Shown: one piece after another, positions 1 to 9,123 of the stretch | How the letters are laid out: every line of letters starts with the position of its first letter | Position numbering within the stretch: position 1 is the first letter of the stretch | Program-made: the position numbers and the translations under genes | Assembly: GCA_000437215.1 (NCBI GenBank) | Contig: FR898635.1 | Coordinates: 1-60,398 of the forward strand | Origin: Clostridium sp. CAG:440 | Lineage (GTDB): Bacteria; Bacillota; Clostridia; TANB77; CAG-508 | Direction of reading: 5' to 3' | Length of the DNA: 60,398 nucleotides | The notes under the pieces: model-generated | Databases searched by the model: none | What the model was told of the DNA's origin: nothing | The model's input: the letters and a program-made list of their open reading frames with translations, nothing else

Positions 1-26
1 CCCAATGTCTAAATGTCTAAAAACAA

Positions 27-56
27 AAAAAGTTTAAGTATAAACCTAAACTTTTT
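27..56 (-). terminator. rpsU terminator hairpin
   Basis: A perfect 10-bp inverted repeat (27-36 with 47-56, AAAAAGTTTA/TAAACTTTTT) lies 11 bases after the rpsU stop. On the minus strand it is followed by a T-rich run (bases 21-30 complemented), the form of an intrinsic terminator. Confidence 0.75.
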
Positions 57-67
57 GTATTTTTTAA

Positions 68-238
68 TTAAAACTTTCTTTTTCTTGCAGCCTCTGATTT
101 CTTTTTTCTTTTTACACTTGGTTTTTCATAATGCTCTCTTTTTCTTACTTCTTGCATAACTCCATTTCTTGCACATTGTCTTTTAAATCTTTTTAGAGCA
201 TCTTCTATATTTCCATCTTTAACTTTAATTTCTGACAT
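68..238 (-). CDS. rpsU: 30S ribosomal protein bS21
   Basis: A 56-residue protein beginning MSEIKVKDGNIEDALKRFKR and ending in a very basic tail (SEAARKRKF). Length and sequence match bS21, a small subunit protein that sits near the mRNA/anti-Shine-Dalgarno region and supports translation initiation. The start at 238 is fixed by GGAGGGGAATTA directly upstream. A consensus promoter lies about 85 bases upstream and a terminator follows, so it looks monocistronic. It is too short for many ORF callers but clear by eye. Confidence 0.95.
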   Translation of the reverse strand: MSEIKVKDGNIEDALKRFKRQCARNGVMQEVRKREHYEKPSVKRKKKSEAARKRKF

Positions 239-322
239 TTAATTCCCCTCCTTCCAGATATACGTCTATGTATACTCGGGATTTTCCGCATGGTTAACAA
301 AGTTTTTTGCTAACACTATGAT

Positions 323-351
323 ATTATACTTAAATCTATTAAATTTGTCAA
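323..351 (-). promoter_or_regulatory. sigma-A promoter of rpsU
   Basis: On the minus strand, TTGACA (351-346), a 17-base spacer and TATAAT (328-323): a perfect match to the housekeeping consensus at ideal spacing. It points into rpsU and leaves a leader of about 80 bases. Confidence 0.85.
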
Positions 352-489
352 TAGTTACTCATTAATTTCCAAAATCTGCGCGTTTTTAGTATTATTAGTG
401 TTACTTTTGGTATTGTTTTACATTATTAGTTCGTGTTATTTTTAACTTTGGATTGTTATACTTTTTTATATTATTTAAGGAGGTTAATT

Positions 490-867
490 ATGAATGATAC
501 TGAAAAAGTACTAAGAAAAAAAATTGGTAAGAGAATTAAACTTGCAAGATCTAAAACAGACTACACTCAAGAACAACTTGCCGAAAAGCTATCTCTTTCT
601 GCAAGATATATTAGTCAATTAGAACGTGGAGTGGCATTTGGTAGCGCAACTACCATAGTTAACCTTTGCCAAGCATTAAACATCAATTCTGATTTTTTAT
701 TTAATGATATTATCGAATGTAATTCTTCAAGTTTAAATGATTTTGTTGATAATAGTTTTTTAGAAAATTATTTGCAATTAAATGATTATAATAAAGAAAT
801 TATAGATACTATGGTTAAACAACTTATTAAACTACAGAAAAAAGATGCTAGTAAAAATTTGGGTTAG
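490..867 (+). CDS. XRE-family helix-turn-helix regulator
   Basis: A 125-residue protein. Residues about 12-68 form a lambda-repressor-like HTH (GKRIKLARSKTDYTQEQLAE, then SARYISQLERG and LCQALNINSDFLF), the DNA-binding fold of XRE regulators. The C-terminal 50 residues are acidic and helical, perhaps for dimerisation. The start at 490 is preferred over the upstream ATG at 433 because AAGGAGGT ends 5 bases before it. The gene stands alone, convergent with the M15 peptidase gene. Its target is not visible; A/T-rich direct repeats around 390-445 (tattattag, tgttac) could be its own operator. DNA-binding role is secure by family, function unknown. Confidence 0.85.
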   Translation: MNDTEKVLRKKIGKRIKLARSKTDYTQEQLAEKLSLSARYISQLERGVAFGSATTIVNLCQALNINSDFLFNDIIECNSSSLNDFVDNSFLENYLQLNDYNKEIIDTMVKQLIKLQKKDASKNLG

Positions 868-924
868 CTTTAATTTTTAATATTAATTATAAAAATTAAT
901 TACAGAAATTAAATAAACTTATAA

Positions 925-957
925 AAAAGGAATAAATTATTTTAATTTATTCCTTTT
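925..957. terminator. bidirectional terminator
   Basis: A perfect 15-bp inverted repeat (925-939 with 943-957) with a 3-base loop, A-tract on one side and T-tract on the other. It sits between the convergent XRE and M15 peptidase genes and can serve both. Confidence 0.8.
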
Positions 958-990
958 ATTATTCTTTTAAATTTACTTTTAAACTATAAT

Positions 991-1672
991 TTAGTTTATA
1001 GTTGTGCTTGTTGCCCCTGTTCCAACTACCTCTTCTTGCAATGATCTCCAAGTGTTACAGCCAACTATTCCATCTGATGCTAACCCTCTTGATGTTTGAT
1101 AATTTTTTACTGCATTTTGAGTTGCTGCTCCAAATATTCCGGTCAAGCCCATTAGTCCTAAATCCAAGTGTATTTAAATCATCTTGTGCAATACATACAT
1201 AATTACTTATGCTTCCTCTTTTTAATTGCATAAATCCACCTGTAGAACATGCTGGCTTTCCAAATCTTTTATCAAAATGTACCCACGTAGGTGTTTGTGA
1301 TATTGGCTCAACATATGCCCATACTCCGGAATTATTTGCCGAATTCCATAATCTTGTTCTTTCAGCTGTACTTAATGTTTGACCAACATCAAATGCAACA
1401 CCTGCATAATGTTGACTTTGGTTTCCATGTCCTCCCTCATATGGCCTCTTAAAAGCAAATCCGACAGGAATAGGCCTTCCATATATATATCGTTGACTAT
1501 TCCAACTTTGCATACACCTTTTTGTAGTCCATAAAATATTACTTTTACTTGAACCTCTAAATTCTCTTACTCTAAGCGTCCCATTTGTATTATATGGCAT
1601 GGGCTCTGCTTCTCCCCTATAATATGTTTCCATTCTATTTGTATCATTATTAAATACTAATATTTTTGCCAT
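991..1672 (-). CDS. M15 peptidase with peptidoglycan-binding domain (+1 frameshift at CGGA)
   Basis: Read with one +1 shift this gives 226 residues. The N-terminal part is a VanY/M15-like zinc peptidase that would cut peptide cross-links in peptidoglycan: HYAGVAFDVG (HxxGxAxD, about residue 88) and WVHFDKR (HxD, about residue 130) supply the zinc ligands. The C-terminal 60 residues are a PG_binding_1 domain reading DGIFGAATQNAV, AVKNYQ and DGIVGCNTW after the shift. The zero frame runs into an unrelated tail ending at 1055. The break is the codon CGG at 1141-1139 after GAC; skipping the C resumes at GGA. Start 1672 follows GGGAGGTTTTT. There is no signal peptide, as in phage-type endolysins, so the export route is unclear. 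Confidence 0.85.
1138..1141 (-). other. CGGA +1 recoding site in M15 peptidase gene
   Basis: Codon 176 of the zero frame is CGG, in the context GAC CGG AAT. Reading GAC, skip C, GGA ATA restores the DGIF of the peptidoglycan-binding domain. The zero frame stops 28 codons later. Confidence 0.75.
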
Positions 1673-1733
1673 AAAAACCTCCCATAAATAGTTTTTTATA
1701 CTATATTATGAAAGGTTCTTTATTTTAGTTCAC

Positions 1734-2507
1734 TTATTTAACTTCTCTTGCTTTAATTATATATCTTCCCTGACTATCATCAGTACATGTTATAAGTGTT
1801 ATTTCTTTTTTTCCTCCTGTAAGTTGGCTAGTGCAACTTTTATTACTTGGTTCTACAACATATTTGTCATAAACCTCATATGTAACTACTCTTCCTGATG
1901 TTTCAGAAATTGTTATTTTATCACCATTAACTAATGTTGGAACTTTACTAAAAAATAATTTATTCCTATAATTATGTCCAACTATACAATAATTTCCTAC
2001 TTCATTTATATTTGGTCCCCAAAATTTACATGGAGATATTTTTAATAAACGTTCTGTCTCTTTTACGCTTCCTGTTTCTCCTTCTAATATTGGAAGGTCT
2101 ACCCCTATTTTTGGAATCATTATAGTTGCTGTCGTTTGGTATGTATAACCGTCAACTGTCTTTTTTACTGGCTGATTGTTTATTTTTGTGTTTACCTCTT
2201 CTGCCTCTTCTTGTGGCTGCTGTTCATTTACCTCTTCTGTTTGTGATGAGTCGTCTAAAACAACTACTAAAACGCTGTCATCTTTTACTGTAGTATTATC
2301 TTCTTCTATGTCTGTATTTCGTATTTCTTCTAATATTTCTTGTGAAGCTTCTGCTGATTTATTTCTGTCATATTCTGCATATATGTATACAGATATTAAA
2401 ACAATCATCAAAAAAATAGATAAAAGAAAATCAAACTTGTAAATCTTCTTTTTTCTTTTTAGTTCTGGCGTAACATATAATTTTTTTGTAACTAAAATTT
2501 GATTCAT
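1734..2507 (-). CDS. sortase (transpeptidase anchoring surface proteins)
   Basis: A 257-residue class D/E-like sortase. It has a cytoplasmic basic start, one membrane segment (about residues 24-43), an acidic Glu/Gln-rich stalk (about 48-105) and a beta-barrel catalytic domain. Active-site residues are visible: His in VGHNYR, Cys in LITCTDD and Arg in GRYIIKARE. Sortases cut an LPXTG-type signal and join the protein to the cell wall; the LPKTG cohesin protein at 25874-26773 is a plausible substrate. ATG at 2507 is preferred to GTG at 2510 because AGGAG then sits 7 bases upstream. It follows rsmA by 72 bases and may share its transcript. Confidence 0.9.
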   Translation of the reverse strand: MNQILVTKKLYVTPELKRKKKIYKFDFLLSIFLMIVLISVYIYAEYDRNKSAEASQEILEEIRNTDIEEDNTTVKDDSVLVVVLDDSSQTEEVNEQQPQEEAEEVNTKINNQPVKKTVDGYTYQTTATIMIPKIGVDLPILEGETGSVKETERLLKISPCKFWGPNINEVGNYCIVGHNYRNKLFFSKVPTLVNGDKITISETSGRVVTYEVYDKYVVEPSNKSCTSQLTGGKKEITLITCTDDSQGRYIIKAREVK

Positions 2508-2579
2508 CACATTTCTCCTTATCTATATTCTTTAATATTGTATCATAAATTACATGAAATTGAAATACCTTTTTTTAAA

Positions 2580-3437
2580 TTACATATCATTTAAAATATT
2601 GGCTAAATTTGCAAAATCCTGTAATGTCAATTTTTCTCCCCTTATATTTACATCCATATTTAATTTATTTAAAATTTTTATTCCCTCTTCTTTTGATGTA
2701 AATACATTATTGTTTACTAATGCATTTAAAAGTGTTTTTCTTCTTTGCATAAAAGCACTTTTTATAATTCTAAACATTAAATTTTCGTCATTAACTTTTA
2801 CAGGTGGTTCTTTTCTAATGTTTAATTTTAAAACTTTAGAAGTTACTTCTGGTTCTGGAATAAATGAACTGTTTGGTACTTCCATTATTCCTTCTGGTAC
2901 GGAATAATAATTAATTGCATATGTAATTGCTCCTGTATTTTTTCCACCTGGAGTTTCTATTAATCTGTCTGCAACTTCTTTTTGTATCATAATTGTTATA
3001 CTTTCTATTTCTAAATTATCTTCTAACAATTTCATAACTATTGGTGTAGTTATATAATATGGCAGATTTGCAACAATTTTTACATTATTTACTTCGCTTT
3101 TATTTTCTTTTATTAACTCTTTTAAATCTAATTTTAATATGTCTTCATTTATTATTTCTAGATTATTATATAATAAAAATCTGTCATGTAATATATTTAT
3201 CATATTTTTGTCAAGTTCGACGCAAATTACCTTTTTGGCTTCTTGTAATAAAAATTTAGTAAGCGTTCCAAGCCCTGGTCCAATTTCAATTACTAAATCA
3301 TCTTTATTAATATTAGCTGATTTCACTATAGTCTCTACCACTTCACCATTTATTAAAAAATTTTGCCCTAGGCTTTTATTTGCTTTTATATTGTATTTTT
3401 TCATTATAAATTTTGTTTCTTCTAAAATATTTTCCAT
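2580..3437 (-). CDS. rsmA: 16S rRNA (adenine1518/1519-N6) dimethyltransferase
   Basis: A 285-residue SAM-dependent methyltransferase (KsgA/RsmA), which dimethylates two adjacent adenines in helix 45 of 16S rRNA late in 30S assembly. Visible family signatures: KSLGQNFL near residue 21, the SAM-binding loop IEIGPGLGTLT near 51, NLPYYITTP (motif IV) near 125, and MQRRKTLLNAL in the C-terminal domain. Length is typical. It is divergent from the PBP gene; the start is ATG at 3437 with a modest AGAGGT site. The sortase gene follows on the same strand. Confidence 0.95.
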   Translation of the reverse strand: MENILEETKFIMKKYNIKANKSLGQNFLINGEVVETIVKSANINKDDLVIEIGPGLGTLTKFLLQEAKKVICVELDKNMINILHDRFLLYNNLEIINEDILKLDLKELIKENKSEVNNVKIVANLPYYITTPIVMKLLEDNLEIESITIMIQKEVADRLIETPGGKNTGAITYAINYYSVPEGIMEVPNSSFIPEPEVTSKVLKLNIRKEPPVKVNDENLMFRIIKSAFMQRRKTLLNALVNNNVFTSKEEGIKILNKLNMDVNIRGEKLTLQDFANLANILNDM

Positions 3438-3517
3438 TTTTTTACCTCTTGCTTATTATAACAGTTTTTTACCTTACTTTCAATATAATTAAATTAAAAT
3501 AAATTTGCCACAGTTTA

Positions 3518-3546
3518 TTGATTTTTCATATTTCTTAATATAAAAT
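3518..3546 (+). promoter_or_regulatory. probable promoter of the class B PBP
   Basis: TTGATT (3518-3523), 17 bases, TAAAAT (3541-3546). Transcription would begin near 3553, after the ATG at 3549, which agrees with translation starting at 3576. Confidence 0.5.
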
Positions 3547-3575
3547 ATATGAAAAAACAAAAGATTGGAGAAATT

Positions 3576-5903
3576 ATGAATAATAAAAATTTGAATTCTA
3601 AGAAAAAAAATTCAAAGAACAAATTAGCAAAAAAAATTGCTAAGAGCCCTAAGAATTCTAATGTTGTAAAATTAAATACAGATTTTAACACTCAAAATCT
3701 TATTCATTTTAAAAAATTAAAAGCTATATTCATTATTATTGTTATATTAATTCTTGCATTACTTATAAGAATTGGTATACTTCAGTTTGTTGATGGTAAT
3801 TCTTTAAAAGAAAGTGCATATAAACAACAAACAATAAATCAAATTATAAGCCCAAAACGTGGAAAAATATATGCATCTACTGGAGAAGCTTTAGCAATAA
3901 GTGCAAGAGTAGACACAATTACAATTAATCCTCAAAAAATAGTAGATGAAAATAAAGATGAAGAAAAAACAAAAGCACTTAAAGAAAAAGTTGCCAAAGG
4001 GTTGTCTGAAATATTTGAATTAAATTATGAAGATGTTTTAGAAAAAGTTACTAGTGATTCTCAGTTTCAAACAATTGCCAAAAAAGTTGACCAAGATAAG
4101 GTTACAAAGCTAAAAGAATGGATGAAAGAAAATAAAGTTACTGTTGGTATAAATATTGACGAAGATAGTAAAAGATATTACCCTTATGAAACAATATGCT
4201 CAAGTATTCTTGGATTTTGTGGAACAGATAACCAAGGTATAACTGGTATAGAGTCAAAATGGGATTCAGTTTTAACTGGTACTCCTGGTAAAATTGTAAG
4301 TTCTAAAGGCAGCGATCAAAAGGAAATTCCAGATTCAGAAGAAACATATATAGCAGCTGAAAATGGTAGTGATTTAACACTAACAATTGACTTTAATATT
4401 CAATCAATTGTAGAAAGATATTTAAAACAGGCAGTTGAAGAAAATAACTGTGAAAATGGTGGAAATGTTATTGTAATGAATCCTAAAAATGGTGATATTT
4501 TAGCAATGGCTTCATATCCTAACTATAATTTAAATACACCATTTACACCAAATGAGACTCTTGCAAAAACTTATGATTCGCTAAGTTCTGAAGAAAAAAA
4601 TGAAGCAATACAAAACATGTGGAAAAATAAATCAGTTTCTGACTTATATGAACCTGGTTCTACATTTAAGGTAATAACTTCTTCTATTGCTATAGAAGAA
4701 AACATTACTTCTCCAGACAATGAAGGTGAATTTGTATGTACTGGTTATGAACATGTTGCAGATAGAAATATTGCATGTTGGAGATATTATAATCCACATG
4801 GCTATCAATCTTTAAGAAAAGCATTGGAAAATTCATGTAACCCTGCATTTATTCAATTAAGTAGAAAAATTGGAATTCCTACTACATATAAATATTATAG
4901 AGCATTTGGATTGCTTGAAAAAACTGGTGTTGCTCTTGCAGGCGAAGAAAATAGTATTGTTCGTGCAGAAAAAAATGCAACTGCTGTTGATTTAGCTACA
5001 ATGTCTTTTGGTCAAAGATTAAGCATTACTCCTCTTCAAATGATTACAGCCATTTCTGCTGTTGCAAATGATGGTTATTTAATGCAACCAAGAATTGTAA
5101 AAGAAATTACAAATACTGATACAGGCGCAGTAACAGAAGTAGAACCTGTTACTGTAAGACAAGTTATATCAAAAGAAACATCTGAAAAAGTACGTGACAT
5201 GATGGAATCAGTTGTAGTATATGGAACAGGTAAACATGGCGCAGTTTCTGGTTATTCTATAGGTGGTAAAACAGGAACTTCTGAACCACCAGATGATAAA
5301 AAAGAACAAGGTTATGTTGCATCATATGTTGCAATTTCTCCCGTTGAAGACACTCAGGTTGTATTATTACTTACACTATATAAACCACCTCAGAGTAATC
5401 ACCAAGGTGGACAAGTTGCAGGTCCTGTCGTTTCTCAAATGCTTTCTGAGATATTACCATATTTAAATGTCCCTTCTGAATCTACAAAAACAGATAACTC
5501 TAATAATGAAAATTTAATTACTGTTCCAAACATAAAAGATAAAACAATAGCTGAAGCACAAAAAACATTAGAAGATGCTGGATTTAAAGTAAAAGTTACA
5601 TGTTCTGGTGATGTAAATACTGAACTTGTTTCAGAACAAAATCCAAAACCAGGTATTGCACTTTCAAAATCTTCTGTAATTATGTTATATTCTAAAGATG
5701 CAGTTGCAACTTCTACAACAGTTCCTGATTTAAAAGGAATGGGTGCAAGTGAAGCAACTAGAGTTTTAAAAGAAAAGAATTTAAATATAAGCATTGAAGG
5801 ATCTGGAACTGTAATAAGTCAAGATTATTCAAAAGACACTAAAGTCCCAGAAGGTACAGTAGTAACAGTTACATTAAAGCAAACTTTAACAGATGCCCAC
5901 TAA
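3576..5903 (+). CDS. class B penicillin-binding protein with two PASTA domains (SpoVD/PBP2B type)
   Basis: A 775-residue bitopic membrane protein that cross-links peptidoglycan at the division or spore septum. After a basic N-terminus comes one membrane helix (about residues 48-68), the PBP dimerisation domain (QQTINQIISPKRGKIYAS), then the transpeptidase with the three active-site motifs: SxxK in EPGSTFKV (Ser near 360), SxN in SCNPAF (near 418) and KTGTSEP (near 563). Two PASTA domains (about 648-712 and 715-773) end it. The start at 3576 is chosen because GGAGAAATT precedes it and the upstream ATG at 3549 has no ribosome site. Whether it is vegetative or sporulation-specific cannot be told from sequence. 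Confidence 0.92.
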   Translation: MNNKNLNSKKKNSKNKLAKKIAKSPKNSNVVKLNTDFNTQNLIHFKKLKAIFIIIVILILALLIRIGILQFVDGNSLKESAYKQQTINQIISPKRGKIYASTGEALAISARVDTITINPQKIVDENKDEEKTKALKEKVAKGLSEIFELNYEDVLEKVTSDSQFQTIAKKVDQDKVTKLKEWMKENKVTVGINIDEDSKRYYPYETICSSILGFCGTDNQGITGIESKWDSVLTGTPGKIVSSKGSDQKEIPDSEETYIAAENGSDLTLTIDFNIQSIVERYLKQAVEENNCENGGNVIVMNPKNGDILAMASYPNYNLNTPFTPNETLAKTYDSLSSEEKNEAIQNMWKNKSVSDLYEPGSTFKVITSSIAIEENITSPDNEGEFVCTGYEHVADRNIACWRYYNPHGYQSLRKALENSCNPAFIQLSRKIGIPTTYKYYRAFGLLEKTGVALAGEENSIVRAEKNATAVDLATMSFGQRLSITPLQMITAISAVANDGYLMQPRIVKEITNTDTGAVTEVEPVTVRQVISKETSEKVRDMMESVVVYGTGKHGAVSGYSIGGKTGTSEPPDDKKEQGYVASYVAISPVEDTQVVLLLTLYKPPQSNHQGGQVAGPVVSQMLSEILPYLNVPSESTKTDNSNNENLITVPNIKDKTIAEAQKTLEDAGFKVKVTCSGDVNTELVSEQNPKPGIALSKSSVIMLYSKDAVATSTTVPDLKGMGASEATRVLKEKNLNISIEGSGTVISQDYSKDTKVPEGTVVTVTLKQTLTDAH

Positions 5904-5911
5904 AAAATAAG

Positions 5912-5947
5912 CTCTATGATACTAATTTATGTATCTAGAGTTTTTTT
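5912..5947 (+). terminator. terminator after the PBP gene
   Basis: CTCTA(T)GATAC pairs with GTATCTAGAG, a 10-bp stem with one bulged T, followed by seven T residues. Confidence 0.75.
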
Positions 5948-6040
5948 GTAATTAAATTGTAATAAATTTTTAATGCATTTGAAATGTATATTAATGTCTT
6001 TTATTGTATAATATTGTTAAGGTACAATAAGGAGAATTTT

Positions 6041-7136
6041 ATGAGTATAGAAAATGAATTAAAAAAAGATGGTATTTGTGTTACAGAAAAACTAGATACC
6101 TTAACAATAAATTCAATAGCAAAAAATATATCACAAAAACTATGCCAAACATTCCCAAATTTTGGTTTAAATCAAAATGATTTATTTATTAGACTTTCTA
6201 GATTGGATATGTATAAAGCTAAAATGCAAGAACGGAATGTCAGAGGCAAATTATTTTTATAAAAATACATCTATTTACTTTAATGAGAAAATAGATATAG
6301 ATGATATAGAAGAATTTGCTGTACATGAGTGTATTCATTACATTCAAGAAATAAAAGATAAAAAAAATAATTTAATTAGAATGGGACTTTGTGACCACTC
6401 TGACTTTAAAGTTTATGGCCTTGGTCTAAATGAAGCTTCTGTTCAACTTATGGCATCAAAAGTAATTGGAATAAAAAATGACTTTGTTAAATATTTTGGA
6501 ATAAGTTTTGAAACTAATAGTCCTTCATATTATCCTCTTGAATGTTGCCTAGCAAATCAACTAGCATATTTAATTGGAGAAGACATTTTATTTGAAAGTA
6601 CTATAAATAGCAATGATAATTTTAAAAATAAATTCATTGAATCAACATCTATAAAAACCTTTTTATGTGTTCAAAGCGCGCTAGATTCAATTTTATATGC
6701 AGAAGAAGATATTATAAAATTAAACAATAAAATGATGGAATCTACAAAAGACAGGTGTGACAATATTGTAAGAAAAATTGAAGAATTAAAAAATGAAATA
6801 ATGCTTACATTTTTAAGAACCCAAAATTTAATTATTTCTAGTTATTTTAATACAGCTTTTAACAAAATTTCTACATTAGAAGATGTTGAAAAATATAGAA
6901 GAAAACTTTATAATTTTAAAGATTATTTAGGTTCAACTGATGGTTATACTTTTTATCATGATTATTATGTTGAACAAATGGCAAAATTAGAGCATAAATA
7001 TAATATATTAGAAAATGGCGGAAATGAAACAGCTTTAGATGTAAAAAATAAAAAAGAAAATTTATTTATTTCTTTATTGAAAAAAATAAAAGATTTATTT
7101 ATAAAAAAAGATACAAATATGCAAGAAAGTAAATAA
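6041..7136 (+). CDS. HExxH zinc-metalloprotease-like protein of unknown function (+1 frameshift at CGGA)
   Basis: Read with one +1 shift this gives 364 residues. The zero frame starts at 6041 behind AAGGAGAATTTT and would stop at 6262 after 73 codons. At codon 65, CGG (6233-6235) in GAA CGG AAT, skipping C continues GGA ATG TCA into the long frame to 7136. The core carries HECIHYIQE (HExxH, two zinc ligands and catalytic Glu, near residue 95) and GLGLNEASVQL (possible third ligand Glu, near 128), the layout of gluzincin peptidases. The C-terminal third is helical and ends in a basic amphipathic segment (FISLLKKIKDLFIKK) that could touch the membrane. No signal peptide. I do not recognise a named family; a cytosolic peptidase is inferred. 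Confidence 0.75.
6233..6236 (+). other. CGGA +1 recoding site in HExxH protein gene
   Basis: GAA CGG AAT at 6230-6238; skipping C6233 gives GAA GGA ATG and opens the 300-codon frame. The zero frame stops 10 codons later, including the stop. The only well-placed ribosome site lies before the short frame, so the long frame has no independent start with a Shine-Dalgarno. Confidence 0.7.
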
Positions 7137-7141
7137 AAAAT

Positions 7142-7163
7142 ACCCCAATATTATAATTGGGGT
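7142..7163. terminator. bidirectional terminator
   Basis: ACCCCAAT (7142-7149) pairs with ATTGGGGT (7156-7163), 6-base loop, A-run before and T-run after. It lies between the convergent HExxH and GltD-like genes. Confidence 0.8.
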
Positions 7164-7168
7164 TTATT

Positions 7169-8440
7169 TTATTTTTTTAAGTCTTCACATATGCTTATTG
7201 CTGCATCTCTTCCTGATTTTGCAGCCCAAGCTACTGTTCCTATTTTTCCAGCTAAATCTCCTCCGGCATATATTTTAGAATTTGAAGTTTTACATTTATC
7301 ATTTACTAAAATATTTCCATACTTATTTAAAACCAATTTTAAATCGCCTACAAACTCTTCTGGTCTTGAGCCAAGTGCCATAATCACATAATCTACATCT
7401 ATTTTATAATTACTATTTTCAATATTTACAGGTGACTTTCTTATTTCTCCTTCTTTTTGAATTAATCTAGTTTTTATTAACTCTAATTTTTCTACTTTGT
7501 CTTGTCCTATTATTTTTACAATATTATTTTGATATAAAAATTCTATATTTTCTGCTATTGCATCTTCTATTTCTTTTTGTTCTGCTGGCATTTCTTCACG
7601 TGATCTTCTATATATTACTTTTACTTCCTTTGCTCCCTTTTTCTTTACTGTTCTTGCACAATCCATTGCAACATTTCCTCCACCAATGACTGCTACTTTT
7701 TTATTTGTATAGTCTGGATGTAAATTATATTCCAAAAGTTCATTTCCTCCAAATACTCCAGGTAAATTTTTTCCTTCTACTCCCATTTTTGATGAAATAT
7801 TTGCACCAAAGCTTAAAAATATAGCATCATATTGTTTTTCTAAATCTTGCAATATTAAATTTTTGTTTAATTCCATATTATATTTTACATTTATTCCTAA
7901 ATTTAAAATTCTATTTACTGTTTCTTTTACAATATCTTTTGGTAATCTAAATTCTGGTATACCATGAACTAATAAGCCACCAAGATAATTATATTTTTCA
8001 TATATTGTTACATCTACACCTTTTTTGGCCAAAAATGCTGCACATGTAAGTCCAGCAGGTCCCCCTCCAATTACTGCAACCTTTTTTTGTTGCATGTTTT
8101 TTTCTTTATCTAAAAAAACATCACTTAAATTTATTTTATTTTTCACAGCCATGTCAAAAACAAAAGCTTCTAAATCCCCTATACTTACAGGTTTTCCTTT
8201 TATTCCTCTAACACAGCTTCCTTGGCATTGTTTTTTATGTGGACAAATTCTTCCACACACTCCCGGAAGAACTGTTGTTAAAGATAATATTTGATATGCT
8301 TTTTTGTAATCTTCGTTTTTTATAGCATTTATAAAATCTGGTATATTATTCCCTAATGGGCACCCTTTATTACTGCAAGGTTTTATTTTACAATTTAAGC
8401 AATATTGGGCTTTTTTATTTATTTCATCAATACTTTCCAT
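7169..8440 (-). CDS. GltD-like NAD(P)-dependent FAD/Fe-S oxidoreductase
   Basis: A 423-residue protein of the glutamate synthase small subunit family, which passes electrons between NAD(P)H, FAD and iron-sulfur centres. The N-terminus carries the double [4Fe-4S] cysteine set (CLNCKIKPC, GCPLG, then CGRICPHKKQCQGSC). Two Rossmann folds follow: GGGPAGLTCA for FAD and GGGNVAMDCA for NAD(P)H, and a closing AGGDLAG. No large GltB subunit is near, so it may be a stand-alone GltA, or an NfnB-like subunit whose partner is elsewhere. ATG at 8440 is preferred over TTG at 8452 because GGAG stands 6 bases upstream of it. Confidence 0.85.
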   Translation of the reverse strand: MESIDEINKKAQYCLNCKIKPCSNKGCPLGNNIPDFINAIKNEDYKKAYQILSLTTVLPGVCGRICPHKKQCQGSCVRGIKGKPVSIGDLEAFVFDMAVKNKINLSDVFLDKEKNMQQKKVAVIGGGPAGLTCAAFLAKKGVDVTIYEKYNYLGGLLVHGIPEFRLPKDIVKETVNRILNLGINVKYNMELNKNLILQDLEKQYDAIFLSFGANISSKMGVEGKNLPGVFGGNELLEYNLHPDYTNKKVAVIGGGNVAMDCARTVKKKGAKEVKVIYRRSREEMPAEQKEIEDAIAENIEFLYQNNIVKIIGQDKVEKLELIKTRLIQKEGEIRKSPVNIENSNYKIDVDYVIMALGSRPEEFVGDLKLVLNKYGNILVNDKCKTSNSKIYAGGDLAGKIGTVAWAAKSGRDAAISICEDLKK

Positions 8441-8544
8441 CTGTTTCTCCAATTTCTTTAATACCTTTTTACTTTTTAGGCTTTATTTAATATTTTTCTT
8501 CCTATTTTTATTTTGTTTAATAATCTTTAATTTTACTTAATATT

Positions 8545-9105
8545 CTATTTTTCAATTTTATTTAATACTGAAAGTACTAGTTTTAAATCATTAATAAAAT
8601 CTATCTTTTTTGTTTCGTCTCTAAGTAATGCTGCTGGGTGCCATGTTGGTATATATGTTATTTGCTTCTTTTCTATTACTTTTCCTCTTGATGCAGTAAT
8701 TCCATAATCCTTTCCCAGTATATTTTTTAATGCAACACTTCCAAGTAAAACTATTATCTTCGGTTTTACAATCATTACTTGATTTCTTAAATAATCCATG
8801 CAAGCTGCTGCCTCATCATCTTCTGGATTTCTATTAGCAGGAGGTCTACATTTTACTATATTTGCAATATACACTTCTTGCCTTTTTATACCAACTGCTT
8901 CAAAAGCCATATCCATAAGTTTCCCTGCTTTTCCAACAAAAGGTTCTCCTAGTCTATCTTCATCAGCACCTGGCCCTTCTCCTATAAACATTATTTTTGC
9001 ATTTTTATTTCCTACCCCAAAAACAATATTTTGCCTTGTCTTACATAATTTACATCTATTACATCCTTTAATTTTTTCTTCCAATTCATCAAGATTCTCA
9101 ACCAT
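8545..9105 (-). CDS. type-4 uracil-DNA glycosylase (Fe-S)
   Basis: A 186-residue family 4 UDG, which removes uracil from DNA to start base excision repair. Visible motifs: GEGPGADEDRLG (motif 1, near residue 43), the Fe-S cysteines at CNRC (15 and 18), KCRPPANRNP and the later ACMD cysteine, and HPAALLRD (motif 3, near 157). Length fits the family. The start at 9105 has GGAG 8 bases upstream. It lies between the GltD-like and S66 peptidase genes on the same strand, with no functional link obvious. Confidence 0.92.
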   Translation of the reverse strand: MVENLDELEEKIKGCNRCKLCKTRQNIVFGVGNKNAKIMFIGEGPGADEDRLGEPFVGKAGKLMDMAFEAVGIKRQEVYIANIVKCRPPANRNPEDDEAAACMDYLRNQVMIVKPKIIVLLGSVALKNILGKDYGITASRGKVIEKKQITYIPTWHPAALLRDETKKIDFINDLKLVLSVLNKIEK

Positions 9106-9123
9106 TTTATTACTCCATTTATT

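Noticed and set aside
1..20. A third copy of the 114-bp inverted-repeat element at the left edge
   Set aside because: Only cccaatgtcta resembles the element end, with one mismatch and no second arm within the window.
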